Positions 19,284 through 31,794 of a DNA stretch of 64,000 nucleotides are shown here, one piece after another (position 1 is the stretch's first letter; each line of letters starts with the position of its first letter). A program made the position numbers and the translations under genes. Source of the stretch: Lacipirellula limnantheis (lineage in GTDB: Bacteria; Planctomycetota; Planctomycetia; Pirellulales; Lacipirellulaceae). The notes under the pieces are model-generated. The model saw nothing but the letters and a program-made list of their open reading frames with translations, was not told the DNA's origin and did not search any database. The stretch covers positions 248,001-312,000 of the forward strand of contig NZ_CP036339.1 of assembly GCF_007746075.1 (NCBI RefSeq), read 5' to 3'.

Positions 19284-20222
19284 ATGCATATCCGCTCACT
19301 CAAGATCTTCTGCGACGTGGTCGACCGGCGGAGTTTCTCCCGCGCGGCCGACGACAACGATATTTCGCAATCGAACGTGAGCCATATGGTTCAGGCCCTC
19401 GAGGAACGCCTCGGCGTTCAGCTCCTCGACCGTTCGAAGCGTCCCTTCGAGTTGACCGAAGAGGGCCGCCGTTACTACGACGGCTGCCGGCAGCTGGTGA
19501 AGCAGTACGAAGAGTTGGAAGTCGAGGTCCGCACGCTTCACGACGCCGAGGCTCGCCGGTTGGTCGTGGCTTCGATCTACTCGGTCGGACTCCACCACAT
19601 GAGCGCCTTCATGCAGCGGTTCAGCAAGGAGCATCCGCGAGCGTCCGTGCGGCTGGAGTACCTGCATCCGCATCGCGTCATTGAAGAAGTCGAGAACGAC
19701 GACGCCGACCTCGGCATTGTCAGTTACCCAAAGGAGAGCGAAACGCTCGCCGCGATCCCGTGGCGGAGCGAGCCGATGGTGATCGTCTGCCACCCGGGCC
19801 ACCGGTTGGCGCGGGAGTCGTCGGTTGTGCTGCGTGCCGTTTCGGGCGAGTCGTTCGTCGCGTTCGAAAAGGGGCTCGCCCCGCGGACGGCGATCGATCG
19901 CGAGCTCGCGCTCAACCACGCCGAGGTGAACGTCACGCTCGAGTTCGACAACATCGAAACGATCAAGCGGGCGATCGAGATCGACGCCGGCATCGGCATC
20001 TTGCCGGAGCCGAGCGTTCGCCGCGAGATCGAAATGGGTTCGCTCGCCAAGGTCGCCATCGGCGGCGACGGCATGTTCCGCCCGCTGGGAATCATCCACC
20101 GCCGCGACCGCCCGTTGAGCGAACTGGCGAAACAGTTCGTCGGTTTGCTGAAGGCCGACGCCGAGTTTTCAGCCGACCTCGTCCCGGCGAGCGCGTTCCA
20201 ATTGGACGAAGCCCCGGCCTGA
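19284..20222 (+). CDS. LysR-family transcriptional regulator
   Basis: 312 residues from ATG 19284 (MHIRSLKIFCDVV). The N-terminal winged helix-turn-helix reads FSRAADDNDISQSNVSHMVQALEERLGVQLLDR, and the remainder is a LysR substrate-binding domain. It sits directly before gltB in the same direction. LTTRs often control nearby nitrogen or sulphur genes, so regulation of the glt genes is possible, but the repeat-filled 195-bp gap and unknown effector leave this as inference. The in-frame ATG at 19104 would add 60 residues of non-family sequence. Confidence 0.88.
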   Translation: MHIRSLKIFCDVVDRRSFSRAADDNDISQSNVSHMVQALEERLGVQLLDRSKRPFELTEEGRRYYDGCRQLVKQYEELEVEVRTLHDAEARRLVVASIYSVGLHHMSAFMQRFSKEHPRASVRLEYLHPHRVIEEVENDDADLGIVSYPKESETLAAIPWRSEPMVIVCHPGHRLARESSVVLRAVSGESFVAFEKGLAPRTAIDRELALNHAEVNVTLEFDNIETIKRAIEIDAGIGILPEPSVRREIEMGSLAKVAIGGDGMFRPLGIIHRRDRPLSELAKQFVGLLKADAEFSADLVPASAFQLDEAPA

Positions 20223-20248
20223 ATTAATGATCAATCAAAATTAGAAGT

Positions 20249-20361
20249 CTCTCGCAGGGGCGCGGAGACGCAGGGAATCCCAGACATAAGAAGATAGGTA
20301 AAAACCAACTCGTAGGCTGTGCTCAGCGCGCTTTCTCTGCGCCTCTGCGCCTCTGCGAGTG
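20249..20361. repeat. Empty inverted-repeat pair upstream of gltB
   Basis: Left arm 20249-20276 (CTCTCGCAGGGGCGCGGAGA...) and right arm 20334-20361 are imperfect inverse copies around 57 bp of non-coding DNA. Both arms align with the 29-bp arms that flank the GxxExxY gene at 25102 and 25594. It may be a decayed or gene-less version of that cassette. Confidence 0.65.
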
Positions 20362-20417
20362 ACAAGAACCCGCCGCGATCACGAATGATCGAGGCCTACG
20401 CGTTGGAAAGTGTTGCT

Positions 20418-25094
<4,677 letters not shown>

Positions 25095-25101
25095 AGGAAA
25101 T

Positions 25102-25130
25102 ATCTCACGCAAAGGCGCGAAGGCGCAAAG
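25102..25130. repeat. Left 29-bp inverted repeat of GxxExxY cassette
   Basis: Starts ATCTCACGCAAAGGCGCGAA and is a perfect inverse copy of 25594-25622. Internal period of about 8-9 nt (CGC-AAAGG, CGC-GAAGG, CGC-AAAG). It begins 7 bp after the gltB stop. Confidence 0.9.
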
Positions 25131-25199
25131 AAAGAATAAGTAACGGAGACATTGTCACGGAGGATCGGCGGGTACTGAGCAAATGACGGGAATTGTGTG

Positions 25200-25583
25200 A
25201 TGGATGAGAATCCGATTTCACAGCAGATCGTCGATGCCGCGTATCAGATTCACAAGACGCTAGGGCCAGGGTTACTAGAGTCGGTTTACGAAGTCGTGCT
25301 GGCCTACGAACTTCGTAAGCGCGGGTTGAAGGTCGAACGACAACTGCCGGTTCAGGTTGTTTACGACGGGATTTGCTTTGAGGAACGTTATCGCCTCGAT
25401 CTGTTGGTCGAAGGCAAAGTGATCGTCGAGATCAAATCAATCGAGACGCTCACGCCAGTCCACAAGAAGCAACTGCTCACTTACCTGCGACTGTTAGACA
25501 AACGCTTAGGACTATTAATCAACTTCAACGAGGAACTAATTCGCAACGGAATTTCCAGAGTCGTCAACGGTTTAGAAGACTGA
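25200..25583 (+). CDS. GxxExxY protein (PD-(D/E)XK nuclease-like)
   Basis: 127 residues from ATG 25200 (GTG at 25197 is also in frame). The family-naming motif is G24-LLE27-SVY30, within TLGPGLLESVYE. A PD-(D/E)XK-like core follows, with D67 (YRLDLLV) and E77-I-K79 (VIVEIKS), as in the PDDEXK_3 superfamily. Family knowledge: these proteins are abundant in planctomycetes and related phyla, and their biological role is not established. Here the gene is enclosed by perfect 29-bp inverted repeats and interrupts gltB-gltD in the same orientation. Nuclease activity and mobility are inference. Confidence 0.88.
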   Translation: MDENPISQQIVDAAYQIHKTLGPGLLESVYEVVLAYELRKRGLKVERQLPVQVVYDGICFEERYRLDLLVEGKVIVEIKSIETLTPVHKKQLLTYLRLLDKRLGLLINFNEELIRNGISRVVNGLED

Positions 25584-25593
25584 CCTGTATTCC

Positions 25594-25622
25594 CTTTGCG
25601 CCTTCGCGCCTTTGCGTGAGAT
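25594..25622. repeat. Right 29-bp inverted repeat of GxxExxY cassette
   Basis: Perfect inverse copy of 25102-25130, starting CTTTGCGCCTTCGCGCC. It ends 32 bp before the gltD start codon, so it lies in the gltD leader. Confidence 0.9.
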
Positions 25623-25654
25623 CCTCCCCGTTTTTCGTCAGACAAGAGATTGCT

Positions 25655-27232
25655 ATGGGAAAGCCCACCGGATTCAAAGAGTTCCCTCGCGAGACCGTCC
25701 CCTACCGCGACCCGGTCGAGCGCGCGAGCGACTTTCTCGAGATCTTCACCGAAGCTCCCGTCGAGCAGCTGATGACGCAGGGCGCTCGCTGCATGGACTG
25801 CGGCGTGCCGTTCTGTCAGTCGAACAGCGGCTGCCCGATCGATAATCTCATTCCTGAGTGGAACGACATGGTCTACCAGGGCCGCTGGCGCGATGCGCTC
25901 GATCGGCTCCACAAGACCAACAACTTCCCCGAGTTCACTGGTCGCGTCTGCCCGGCCCCGTGCGAAGGCGCCTGCGTCCTCGGCATCACCAGCCCGCCGG
26001 TGACGATCAAGAACATCGAGAACGCGATCATCGACCGCGCCTGGGAAGAGGGCTGGGTCGAGCCGAGCGTCCCGACCTATCGCACCGGCAAGACGGTCGC
26101 CGTCGTCGGCAGCGGACCCGCCGGTCTCTCCGCCGCCGCGCAGCTCAACAAGGCGGGCCACACGGTCACCGTCTACGAGCGGGCCGATCGCATCGGCGGC
26201 TTGCTGATGTACGGCATCCCCAACATGAAGCTCGACAAGGGCGTCGTCGAGCGCCGCGTCCAACTCCTGCGCGACGAGGGCGTCACGTTCGTCACCTGCA
26301 CCCACATCGGTCGCGAGGAAGATTTCGCCGTGGGCCACATGACGCAAATCATGCAAGAGCGCGGCTGCGAAGTGAAGTTCATCGAACCGCAGCAGCTGAT
26401 CGACGATTTCGACGCCGTCCTCTTCTGCACCGGCGCCACCCGGCCGTTCGATCCCACCGCCAAGGCGCCCGGCCGCGACTTGAAGGGGATCTATAGCGCC
26501 ATGGACGTCCTCACGCGCAACACGAAGAGCCTGCTCGACTCCGAGTTCACCGACGAGGCCTTCACTCCTGTCCGCGGCAAGCACGTCATCGTCATCGGCG
26601 GCGGCGACACCGGCGCCGACTGCATTGCCACCGCTCTCCGCCACGGCGCCGCGAGCATCGTGAACTTCGAACTCCTCGCGCCGAACCCCGCCGAACGGGC
26701 CCCGAACAACCCCTGGCCCGAGTGGCCCCGCATCTATCGCGTCGACTATTCGCACGCCGAGGTGAAGGCGATCACCGGTCACGACCCGCGGGCCTACAAC
26801 ATTCTCACCAAGGAATTCGTCGGCGATAAAGACGGACACGTCACCGGCGTGCGCACCGTCGAGGTCGATTGGTCGAAGCCGGTTGCCGGCGGAGCCCCAT
26901 TCACCGAAGTCCCCGGCAGCGAAAAAGTTTGGCCCGCCGACATGGTGCTGCTCGCCACCGGCTTCGTCGGCCCCGAGCTAGCGATCCCCGAAATGCTCGG
27001 CATGACCACCGTCGAACCGCGCCGCGGCTGGACCACCTTCGCCGCCGAGCATGGCAAGTTCGCCACGAACCTCGACGGCGTCTTCGCCGCCGGCGACTGC
27101 CGCCGCGGCCAATCGCTCGTCGTCTGGGCCATCAACGAAGGCCGCGGCGCCGCCCGCTCGATCGACGAATACCTGATGGGCTTCACGAACTTGCCGGCGC
27201 CAGGCATCAATATGCCGGCCCAAGTCGTGTAA
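25655..27232 (+). CDS. gltD: Glutamate synthase, small (beta) subunit
   Basis: 525 residues from ATG 25655, supplying electrons from NADPH to GltB. The N-terminal ferredoxin-like region has Cys motifs CMDCGVPFC and CPAPCEGAC for 4Fe-4S clusters. The FAD-binding motif is VVGSGPAGLSAAAQL, with ERADRIGGLLMYGIP, and the NADPH motif is VIGGGDTGADC. The start context TTGCTATGG resembles that of gltB. Translation and transcription must pass the GxxExxY cassette or use a separate promoter. Confidence 0.96.
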   Translation: MGKPTGFKEFPRETVPYRDPVERASDFLEIFTEAPVEQLMTQGARCMDCGVPFCQSNSGCPIDNLIPEWNDMVYQGRWRDALDRLHKTNNFPEFTGRVCPAPCEGACVLGITSPPVTIKNIENAIIDRAWEEGWVEPSVPTYRTGKTVAVVGSGPAGLSAAAQLNKAGHTVTVYERADRIGGLLMYGIPNMKLDKGVVERRVQLLRDEGVTFVTCTHIGREEDFAVGHMTQIMQERGCEVKFIEPQQLIDDFDAVLFCTGATRPFDPTAKAPGRDLKGIYSAMDVLTRNTKSLLDSEFTDEAFTPVRGKHVIVIGGGDTGADCIATALRHGAASIVNFELLAPNPAERAPNNPWPEWPRIYRVDYSHAEVKAITGHDPRAYNILTKEFVGDKDGHVTGVRTVEVDWSKPVAGGAPFTEVPGSEKVWPADMVLLATGFVGPELAIPEMLGMTTVEPRRGWTTFAAEHGKFATNLDGVFAAGDCRRGQSLVVWAINEGRGAARSIDEYLMGFTNLPAPGINMPAQVV

Positions 27233-27264
27233 ACCCCCAACAAACGCCACGCCCCACGCACCGC

Positions 27265-27292
27265 CGGACTGGTCGCTTAAGCGACCAGTCCG
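27265..27292. repeat. 28-bp perfect palindrome, copy 1
   Basis: Half-site CGGACTGGTCGCTT followed by its exact inverse, then a directional tail (GAACCCTTGCTTGAG). It lies 32 bp after gltD. Further copies are at 31718 and 36494. Confidence 0.9.
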
Positions 27293-27374
27293 AACCCTTG
27301 CTTGAGCTCGCCCTCAAACCGCCGCGGCATGTATAATTGACCTAAATCGGCAATTCGCTTTGAGGAGTTTCGGT

Positions 27375-27596
27375 ATGAGCCAAATCACGATCCCAAATGT
27401 CATGAAGGAACAGTTCTCACTTCCTGGGCCTACTCCCGTATTCGATGAAGCGGGCAAGTCGCTTGGCGTGTTTCTTCCCAACGCGCATTCACTCCCTGGC
27501 GAACCCTTCTGGACTCGCGAAGAGCTGGACGCTTCGTTCAATGAGCCAGGCGGCCGTTCGCTAGTCGAAATATTGGGTTCGCTCAGCGGCAAGTGA
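27375..27596 (+). CDS. Putative antitoxin of a type II TA pair
   Basis: 73 residues (MSQITIPNVMKEQF...). GAGGAG at 27361-27366 supports the ATG at 27375. The central part (PVFDEAGKSLGVFLP) and the stop only 4 bp before the RelE/ParE-like gene suit a small antitoxin, but there is no clear DNA-binding motif. The assignment rests mainly on gene pairing. Confidence 0.55.
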   Translation: MSQITIPNVMKEQFSLPGPTPVFDEAGKSLGVFLPNAHSLPGEPFWTREELDASFNEPGGRSLVEILGSLSGK

Positions 27597-27600
27597 ATAG

Positions 27601-27852
27601 ATGAATTACACCGTCGTCTGGAAACGCAGCGCTGACGATAGTCTCGTTGAGCTGTGGATGAATTCGACGGATCGAGCTGAGATCACACACGCGGTTAAGG
27701 AGATCGACGCTCAACTTGGTCAGTCGCCTCTTGAAGTCGGCGAGTCGCGTGAAATCGACTATCGAATTCTTTGCATCTTGCCTTTGGTCGTCGCTTATCG
27801 AGTCTCAGAAGATGATCGCTTAGTAACAGTCGTCAAAGTGCGAGCCGTTTGA
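27601..27852 (+). CDS. RelE/ParE-family toxin-like protein
   Basis: 83 residues. The pattern MNYTVVWKRSADDSLVELW, then a helix, then YRILCILPLVVAYRVSEDDRLVTVVKV at the C-terminus matches the RelE/ParE fold. It follows the antitoxin-like gene by 4 bp and is followed by bcp. If active, it would be a ribonuclease or gyrase inhibitor; which one cannot be told. Confidence 0.65.
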   Translation: MNYTVVWKRSADDSLVELWMNSTDRAEITHAVKEIDAQLGQSPLEVGESREIDYRILCILPLVVAYRVSEDDRLVTVVKVRAV

Positions 27853-27860
27853 TTATTTCC

Positions 27861-28316
27861 ATGCCAACCATCGGCCCCGGCTCACCCGCCCCGAACGTCA
27901 CCCTCCCCCTCCACGACGGCACGCGCATCGCGCTCGCCGATCTCTGGAAGGAGCACGTCGTCGTCCTCTTCTTCTACCCGAAGGACAACACCGCCGTCTG
28001 CACCAAGGAAGCCTGCGCCTTCCGCGACTCGTTTGAAAAATTCGTCGAGGCGGGCGCCACGGTCGTCGGCGTCAGCAGCGATTCCGATGCGTCGCACGAA
28101 GACTTCGCCGCCCGCAACCGCCTGCCGTTTCTCTTGGCAAGCGACCCCGATGGTTCGCTCCGCAAGGCGTTTGGCGTCCCCAAAACGCTTGGCGTCATCC
28201 CGGGGCGCGTCACCTACGTAATCGACCGACAGGGGATCGTCCGCCACGTCTTCAGCGCCCAGTTCGCCGCCGACGCCCACGTCCGCGAAGCGATGGACGC
28301 CGTGCGCGCGCTCTAG
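27861..28316 (+). CDS. bcp: Peroxiredoxin, Bcp/PrxQ type
   Basis: 151 residues. It reduces hydroperoxides with thiol electron donors. The peroxidatic cysteine C47 and resolving C52 are in AVCTKEACAFRD, the four-residue spacing of PrxQ. PNVTLPLHDG and VVVLFFYPKD are typical of the thioredoxin fold. The ATG at 27861 is preferred over the in-frame codon at 27849 that overlaps the toxin gene. Confidence 0.93.
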   Translation: MPTIGPGSPAPNVTLPLHDGTRIALADLWKEHVVVLFFYPKDNTAVCTKEACAFRDSFEKFVEAGATVVGVSSDSDASHEDFAARNRLPFLLASDPDGSLRKAFGVPKTLGVIPGRVTYVIDRQGIVRHVFSAQFAADAHVREAMDAVRAL

Positions 28317-28698
28317 CGGCATTGGCGCCCTGCGAGGCGGCCAAAAATAGTCGTAGCATTCGGCCGCCGACTCCTCTATGTTCGGAGCGTCCGCTCGTCG
28401 GCGGCCTCCTCCAGCGCTGCACCCATTGGCAGCCCCGGGCTCCGCCCGGGGGTAGCGCACCACTCGGGCACGGACCGCAGCGCCATGTCGTGGCAGGACG
28501 GCAGGCTGCAGAAATCGGGCGACGACAGGCTGTCGCCTCCAGCACCGTCAGCGACCTGTCGCGACAGCATTTAACCTTTTGTGATTTAACGAGATAAGTA
28601 CGCTGTCGCCAAAAACGCTTGAGGCGACGCCTGTCGCCTGAAACGTCAAAAGCGACAGAGGCGGCAGCCGCAACTCGCTCGACCAGGCAGCTGATACT
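28317..28698. other. Intergenic region with palindromes before DUF485 gene
   Basis: 382 bp. A GC-rich palindrome of the CAGCCCCGGGCTCC type occupies 28430-28456. Further on, several GCGACAGGC/GTCGCC words at about 28505-28665 could form alternative hairpins near the leader of the DUF485-actP pair. No gene is seen. Confidence 0.5.
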
Positions 28699-29013
28699 AT
28701 GTCCAAGCGCAACTCCCGCTACGGGATCTGGCTATTCGTCGTCTACCTTGCGTTCTACGGCGGCTTCGTCCTGCTGGCCGCGTTCTCGCCGGCGACGATG
28801 GCCCGCACCCCCTGGGCCGGCGTGAACCTCGCCATCTGGTACGGTTTCGCCCTCATCGCCGCCGCCCTGCTGCTCGCCCTCCTCTACGGCTACCTCTGCC
28901 GCATCGAAGTCGTCGGAACAAACAACTCCAACAGCGAGCCGGGGCGTCCCGCCCCCGGCGCGCGTGACGCTTCTTCCGCCAACGCCTCCACCCAAACCGG
29001 AGGCCACCAATGA
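28699..29013 (+). CDS. DUF485 membrane protein
   Basis: 104 residues with two TM helices (about 11-31 and 43-66), as in DUF485 proteins that accompany sodium:solute symporters of the ActP type. The C-terminus (residues 79-89, SEPGRPAPGAR) is encoded by a 30-bp GC-rich palindrome identical to one at 35492-35521, so the hydrophilic tail seems to be repeat-derived. Its stop overlaps the symporter start by ATGA. Confidence 0.82.
   Translation: MSKRNSRYGIWLFVVYLAFYGGFVLLAAFSPATMARTPWAGVNLAIWYGFALIAAALLLALLYGYLCRIEVVGTNNSNSEPGRPAPGARDASSANASTQTGGHQ
28934..28963. repeat. REP-like palindrome inside DUF485 gene
   Basis: 30 bp (GCGAGCCGGGGCGTCCCGCC...), identical to 35492-35521 in the opposite coding sense. 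Translated in frame as SEPGRPAPGAR. Confidence 0.85.
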
Positions 29014-30764
29014 ACCACGAACCTTCGACCCTCGCCATCGGCATCTTCCTCGCCATGGTCGGCGTCACGCTAGGCATCAGTTTTTATCTTGGCCGCAAGG
29101 CCAAGGACTCCGCTGGCTACTTCGCCGCCCACGGCCAGATCCCCTGGTTCGTCAACGGCGTCGCCTTCGCCGGCGACTACCTCTCCGCCGCGTCGTTCCT
29201 CGGCATCTGCGGCATGATCGCCTTCTACGGCTACGACGGCTTCCTCTACTCGATCGGCTACCTCGCCGGCTGGATCGTCGCGCTCTTTGTCGTCGCCGAA
29301 CCGATGAAGCGGCTCGGCAAGTTCACGTTCGCCGACGCGCTCAACGCGAAGTTCAACTCGCCCGGCATCAAGCTTGCCGCCGGCGTCAGCACGCTCGCCG
29401 TGAGCGTCTTCTATCTCATCCCGCAAATGGTCGGGGCCGGCGTCCTCGTGCGACCCCTGCTCGGCCTACCGCATTGGGCCGGCGTGGTCCTGGTGGGAGC
29501 GGTGGTCATCGTGATCGTCGTCACCGCTGGCATGGTGTCGACCACTTGGGTCCAGTTCATTAAAGGCGGATTGCTCGTCGCGTTCAGCACCGTGCTGACG
29601 GTGATGATTCTGCAGCGAGGATTTCACGCGGAACCACAGCTTCCCGCTGCCCAAACGATCGTCAAGCAAGCCGACGGGACGGTCCTGGTGAACGGCCTGC
29701 CCAAAGGCAATAGCCCCGGCGAAGGCCAACTGCAACCAGTCGGCTCGATCAGCAAGTTGCCGGGCGGCGTCGAGAAGACTGGACCGCTCGGACCATTGGA
29801 ATTCTTCAGCACGCTCGAGCAGAGCGAAGTCGTCCTCTGGAGCAAGTCTGAAGTGAAGGGCGACGACGGCTCGACGACCTCGACCTTCTCACCGAAGCCG
29901 ACCCCCGGCAGCCAAATCCTCCAACCCGGCGCCAGCCCCACCTTCGCCGGCATCCGCTCCGAGAAATTCTCGGACAAACTAAACTTCCTCTCGCTGATGC
30001 TCGCCCTCTTCTGCGGCACTGCCTCGCTTCCGCATATCCTCATCCGCTACTACACGGTGAAAGACGAAGCCGCCGCGCGCAAGAGCACCATCGTCGGCAT
30101 TGCCTGCATCGGCTTCTTCTACGTGCTGACGCTTTACATGGGCCTCGGCGCCATGACGAGCGGCGCCCTCGACGTGACCGACTCAAACATGGCCGCCCCG
30201 CTCTTAGCCCGCAGCATGAGCGAACTGCTGTTCGCCATCATCTCGGCCATCGCCTTCACCACCGTCCTCGGCACGGTGAGCGGCCTGATCCTCGCCTCGG
30301 CCGGCGCCGTGACGCACGACTTGCTCGAAAGCGTCACGACCGTCCACCTTACCGACCATCAGCGGGTGCGCATTGCCAAGATGGCCGCCGTCGTCGTCGG
30401 CGTCGTCGCGATTCTCCTGGGGATCGCGTTCAAAGAACTAAACGTCAGCTACCTCGTCGGCTGGGCCTTCAGCGTCGCCGCGAGCGCGAATCTCCCCGCG
30501 CTCGTGATGCTCCTCTTCTGGCGCGGCACGACCAAAGAAGGAATCATCGTCGCGGTCCTGGTCGGCATGATCAGCTCGCTCGGCTGGATCCTGCTGAGCG
30601 GCGACACCTACGCCGCGGTCTACGGCCTGCCGAAGGAGAACTCCATCGTGCCGTTCAGCCAACCCGGCATCGTCACGATTCCACTGGGCTTCCTCACGCT
30701 CATCGTCGTCTCGCTGCTGACTGGCGGCAGGTCCCCAGCATCCCCAGCCCCGTCACGAACATGA
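29010..30764 (+). CDS. actP: Sodium:solute symporter, acetate permease (ActP) type
   Basis: 584 residues with about 13 hydrophobic helices. SSS-family motifs include FVNGVAFAGDYLSAASFLGICG near the N-terminus. The central soluble stretch (about 215-315) is longer than in simple ActP. The paired DUF485 gene favours acetate or short monocarboxylate uptake, though substrate is inferred. The 3' end overlaps the next gene (minus strand) by 65 bp, so the final 20 residues may be an extension. Confidence 0.87.
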   Translation: MNHEPSTLAIGIFLAMVGVTLGISFYLGRKAKDSAGYFAAHGQIPWFVNGVAFAGDYLSAASFLGICGMIAFYGYDGFLYSIGYLAGWIVALFVVAEPMKRLGKFTFADALNAKFNSPGIKLAAGVSTLAVSVFYLIPQMVGAGVLVRPLLGLPHWAGVVLVGAVVIVIVVTAGMVSTTWVQFIKGGLLVAFSTVLTVMILQRGFHAEPQLPAAQTIVKQADGTVLVNGLPKGNSPGEGQLQPVGSISKLPGGVEKTGPLGPLEFFSTLEQSEVVLWSKSEVKGDDGSTTSTFSPKPTPGSQILQPGASPTFAGIRSEKFSDKLNFLSLMLALFCGTASLPHILIRYYTVKDEAAARKSTIVGIACIGFFYVLTLYMGLGAMTSGALDVTDSNMAAPLLARSMSELLFAIISAIAFTTVLGTVSGLILASAGAVTHDLLESVTTVHLTDHQRVRIAKMAAVVVGVVAILLGIAFKELNVSYLVGWAFSVAASANLPALVMLLFWRGTTKEGIIVAVLVGMISSLGWILLSGDTYAAVYGLPKENSIVPFSQPGIVTIPLGFLTLIVVSLLTGGRSPASPAPSRT

Positions 30765-31557
30765 CTGCGAGTCCGCTCGGTTCGGGGACGAGCGCGTGAG
30801 CGAACATCCAGTCGTAGAACGCTGGCGTGTTGTAGACGCGACCCCAAATGCCGTGACCCCCAGTGCGGTATTCGGTATGACGTAGGTCGAGCGTGGAGCT
30901 TTGAAAAGCAAAGTCGGCGGTGGGACGCACCGGGTAGGCAGGAAGCGTTTCGCCGGTGGTTCCCAGGATGTTAGCCACAACGCTGCGGGTCGTCGTGTAA
31001 GAGACCGTCGCGTCATCCTTCGCGTGGAACGCCCACGTCGGCACCTCGGCGAGATTGGCCGCGGAGTAACCCGTCGCCGGCAGCACCGCGCAGATCGGCG
31101 CGGCGGCCGCGAAATGGTCCCCATGTCGATTGATGAGGTTCCAAGTCCCGCCGCCCCCCATCGAGAGGCCGGTGGCGTAGAACCGCAGTTCGTCGACGTT
31201 CTGCTCGGCCGAGGCGCGATCCACCATCGCCATCACGCGATCGATTGCCGTCGAACTGTTCCAGCCGATCGCGGTCTGCGGCGCGTAGAGGTAAGCGCCC
31301 CGCGCCTTCGCTGCGGTCAGCAGGTTGTCGATGTTGCCGTTCACCTGCGCCGTGTTGTCGGCGCCGCTCTCGCCGGCGCCGTGCAGAAAGACGATCAACG
31401 GCCGCGGACCAGTCGCCGCTTGCGGCGGCACATACAATCGACCCGGCAGCGAGGGGTCGGAGAAGTCGATAAAGTCACGCAAGCTCGCCGCGGACGAGAA
31501 CGTCGCGCCGCTCGCGCACAGCACCAACCCGCAGAGGATCGCGAAACAGAGTCGCAT
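30700..31557 (-). CDS. Secreted PEP-CTERM esterase/depolymerase-like hydrolase
   Basis: 285 residues from ATG 31557. Signal peptide MRLCFAILCGLVLCASG. The alpha/beta-hydrolase motif is LIVFLHGAGESG, with nucleophile S132 in TGLSMGGGG, and an acid/His set is possible in FHAKDDATV and GGHGIWG. The C-terminus VPEPSGLAV with a hydrophobic helix and Arg tail is a PEP-CTERM signal for exosortase. The substrate is unknown; the fold resembles PHB-depolymerase and phospholipase-type proteins. An upstream in-frame ATG at 31611 is possible. Confidence 0.8.
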   Translation of the reverse strand: MRLCFAILCGLVLCASGATFSSAASLRDFIDFSDPSLPGRLYVPPQAATGPRPLIVFLHGAGESGADNTAQVNGNIDNLLTAAKARGAYLYAPQTAIGWNSSTAIDRVMAMVDRASAEQNVDELRFYATGLSMGGGGTWNLINRHGDHFAAAAPICAVLPATGYSAANLAEVPTWAFHAKDDATVSYTTTRSVVANILGTTGETLPAYPVRPTADFAFQSSTLDLRHTEYRTGGHGIWGRVYNTPAFYDWMFAHALVPEPSGLAVMFVTGLGMLGTCRQSAARRR

Positions 31558-31717
31558 GCGTTCTAGCTCCCATGCCGTGAGTCGTAAGGCTATCGTCGAT
31601 GGGTTGAGCATCGACTAGCGACTACAGGTGTAAGGGACCCAGCGTTGCAAGTCAATTAAATCTGCTCGCGTTAGGCGATTTCAAGGCTTAGTCGTAGCTC
31701 GCGAGTCGACGCCGCAT

Positions 31718-31745
31718 CGGACTGGTCGCTTAAGCGACCAGTCCG
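31718..31745. repeat. 28-bp perfect palindrome, copy 2
   Basis: Same half-site as copy 1 with flanking CGGACTGG and tail GAACCTGCGTTTGAG, in the gap between the esterase and the DUF1559-fusion gene. Confidence 0.9.
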
Positions 31746-31794
31746 AACCTGCGTTTGAGTTCGCCCCGCGCACAGTCCACGCACCCGCACGACG

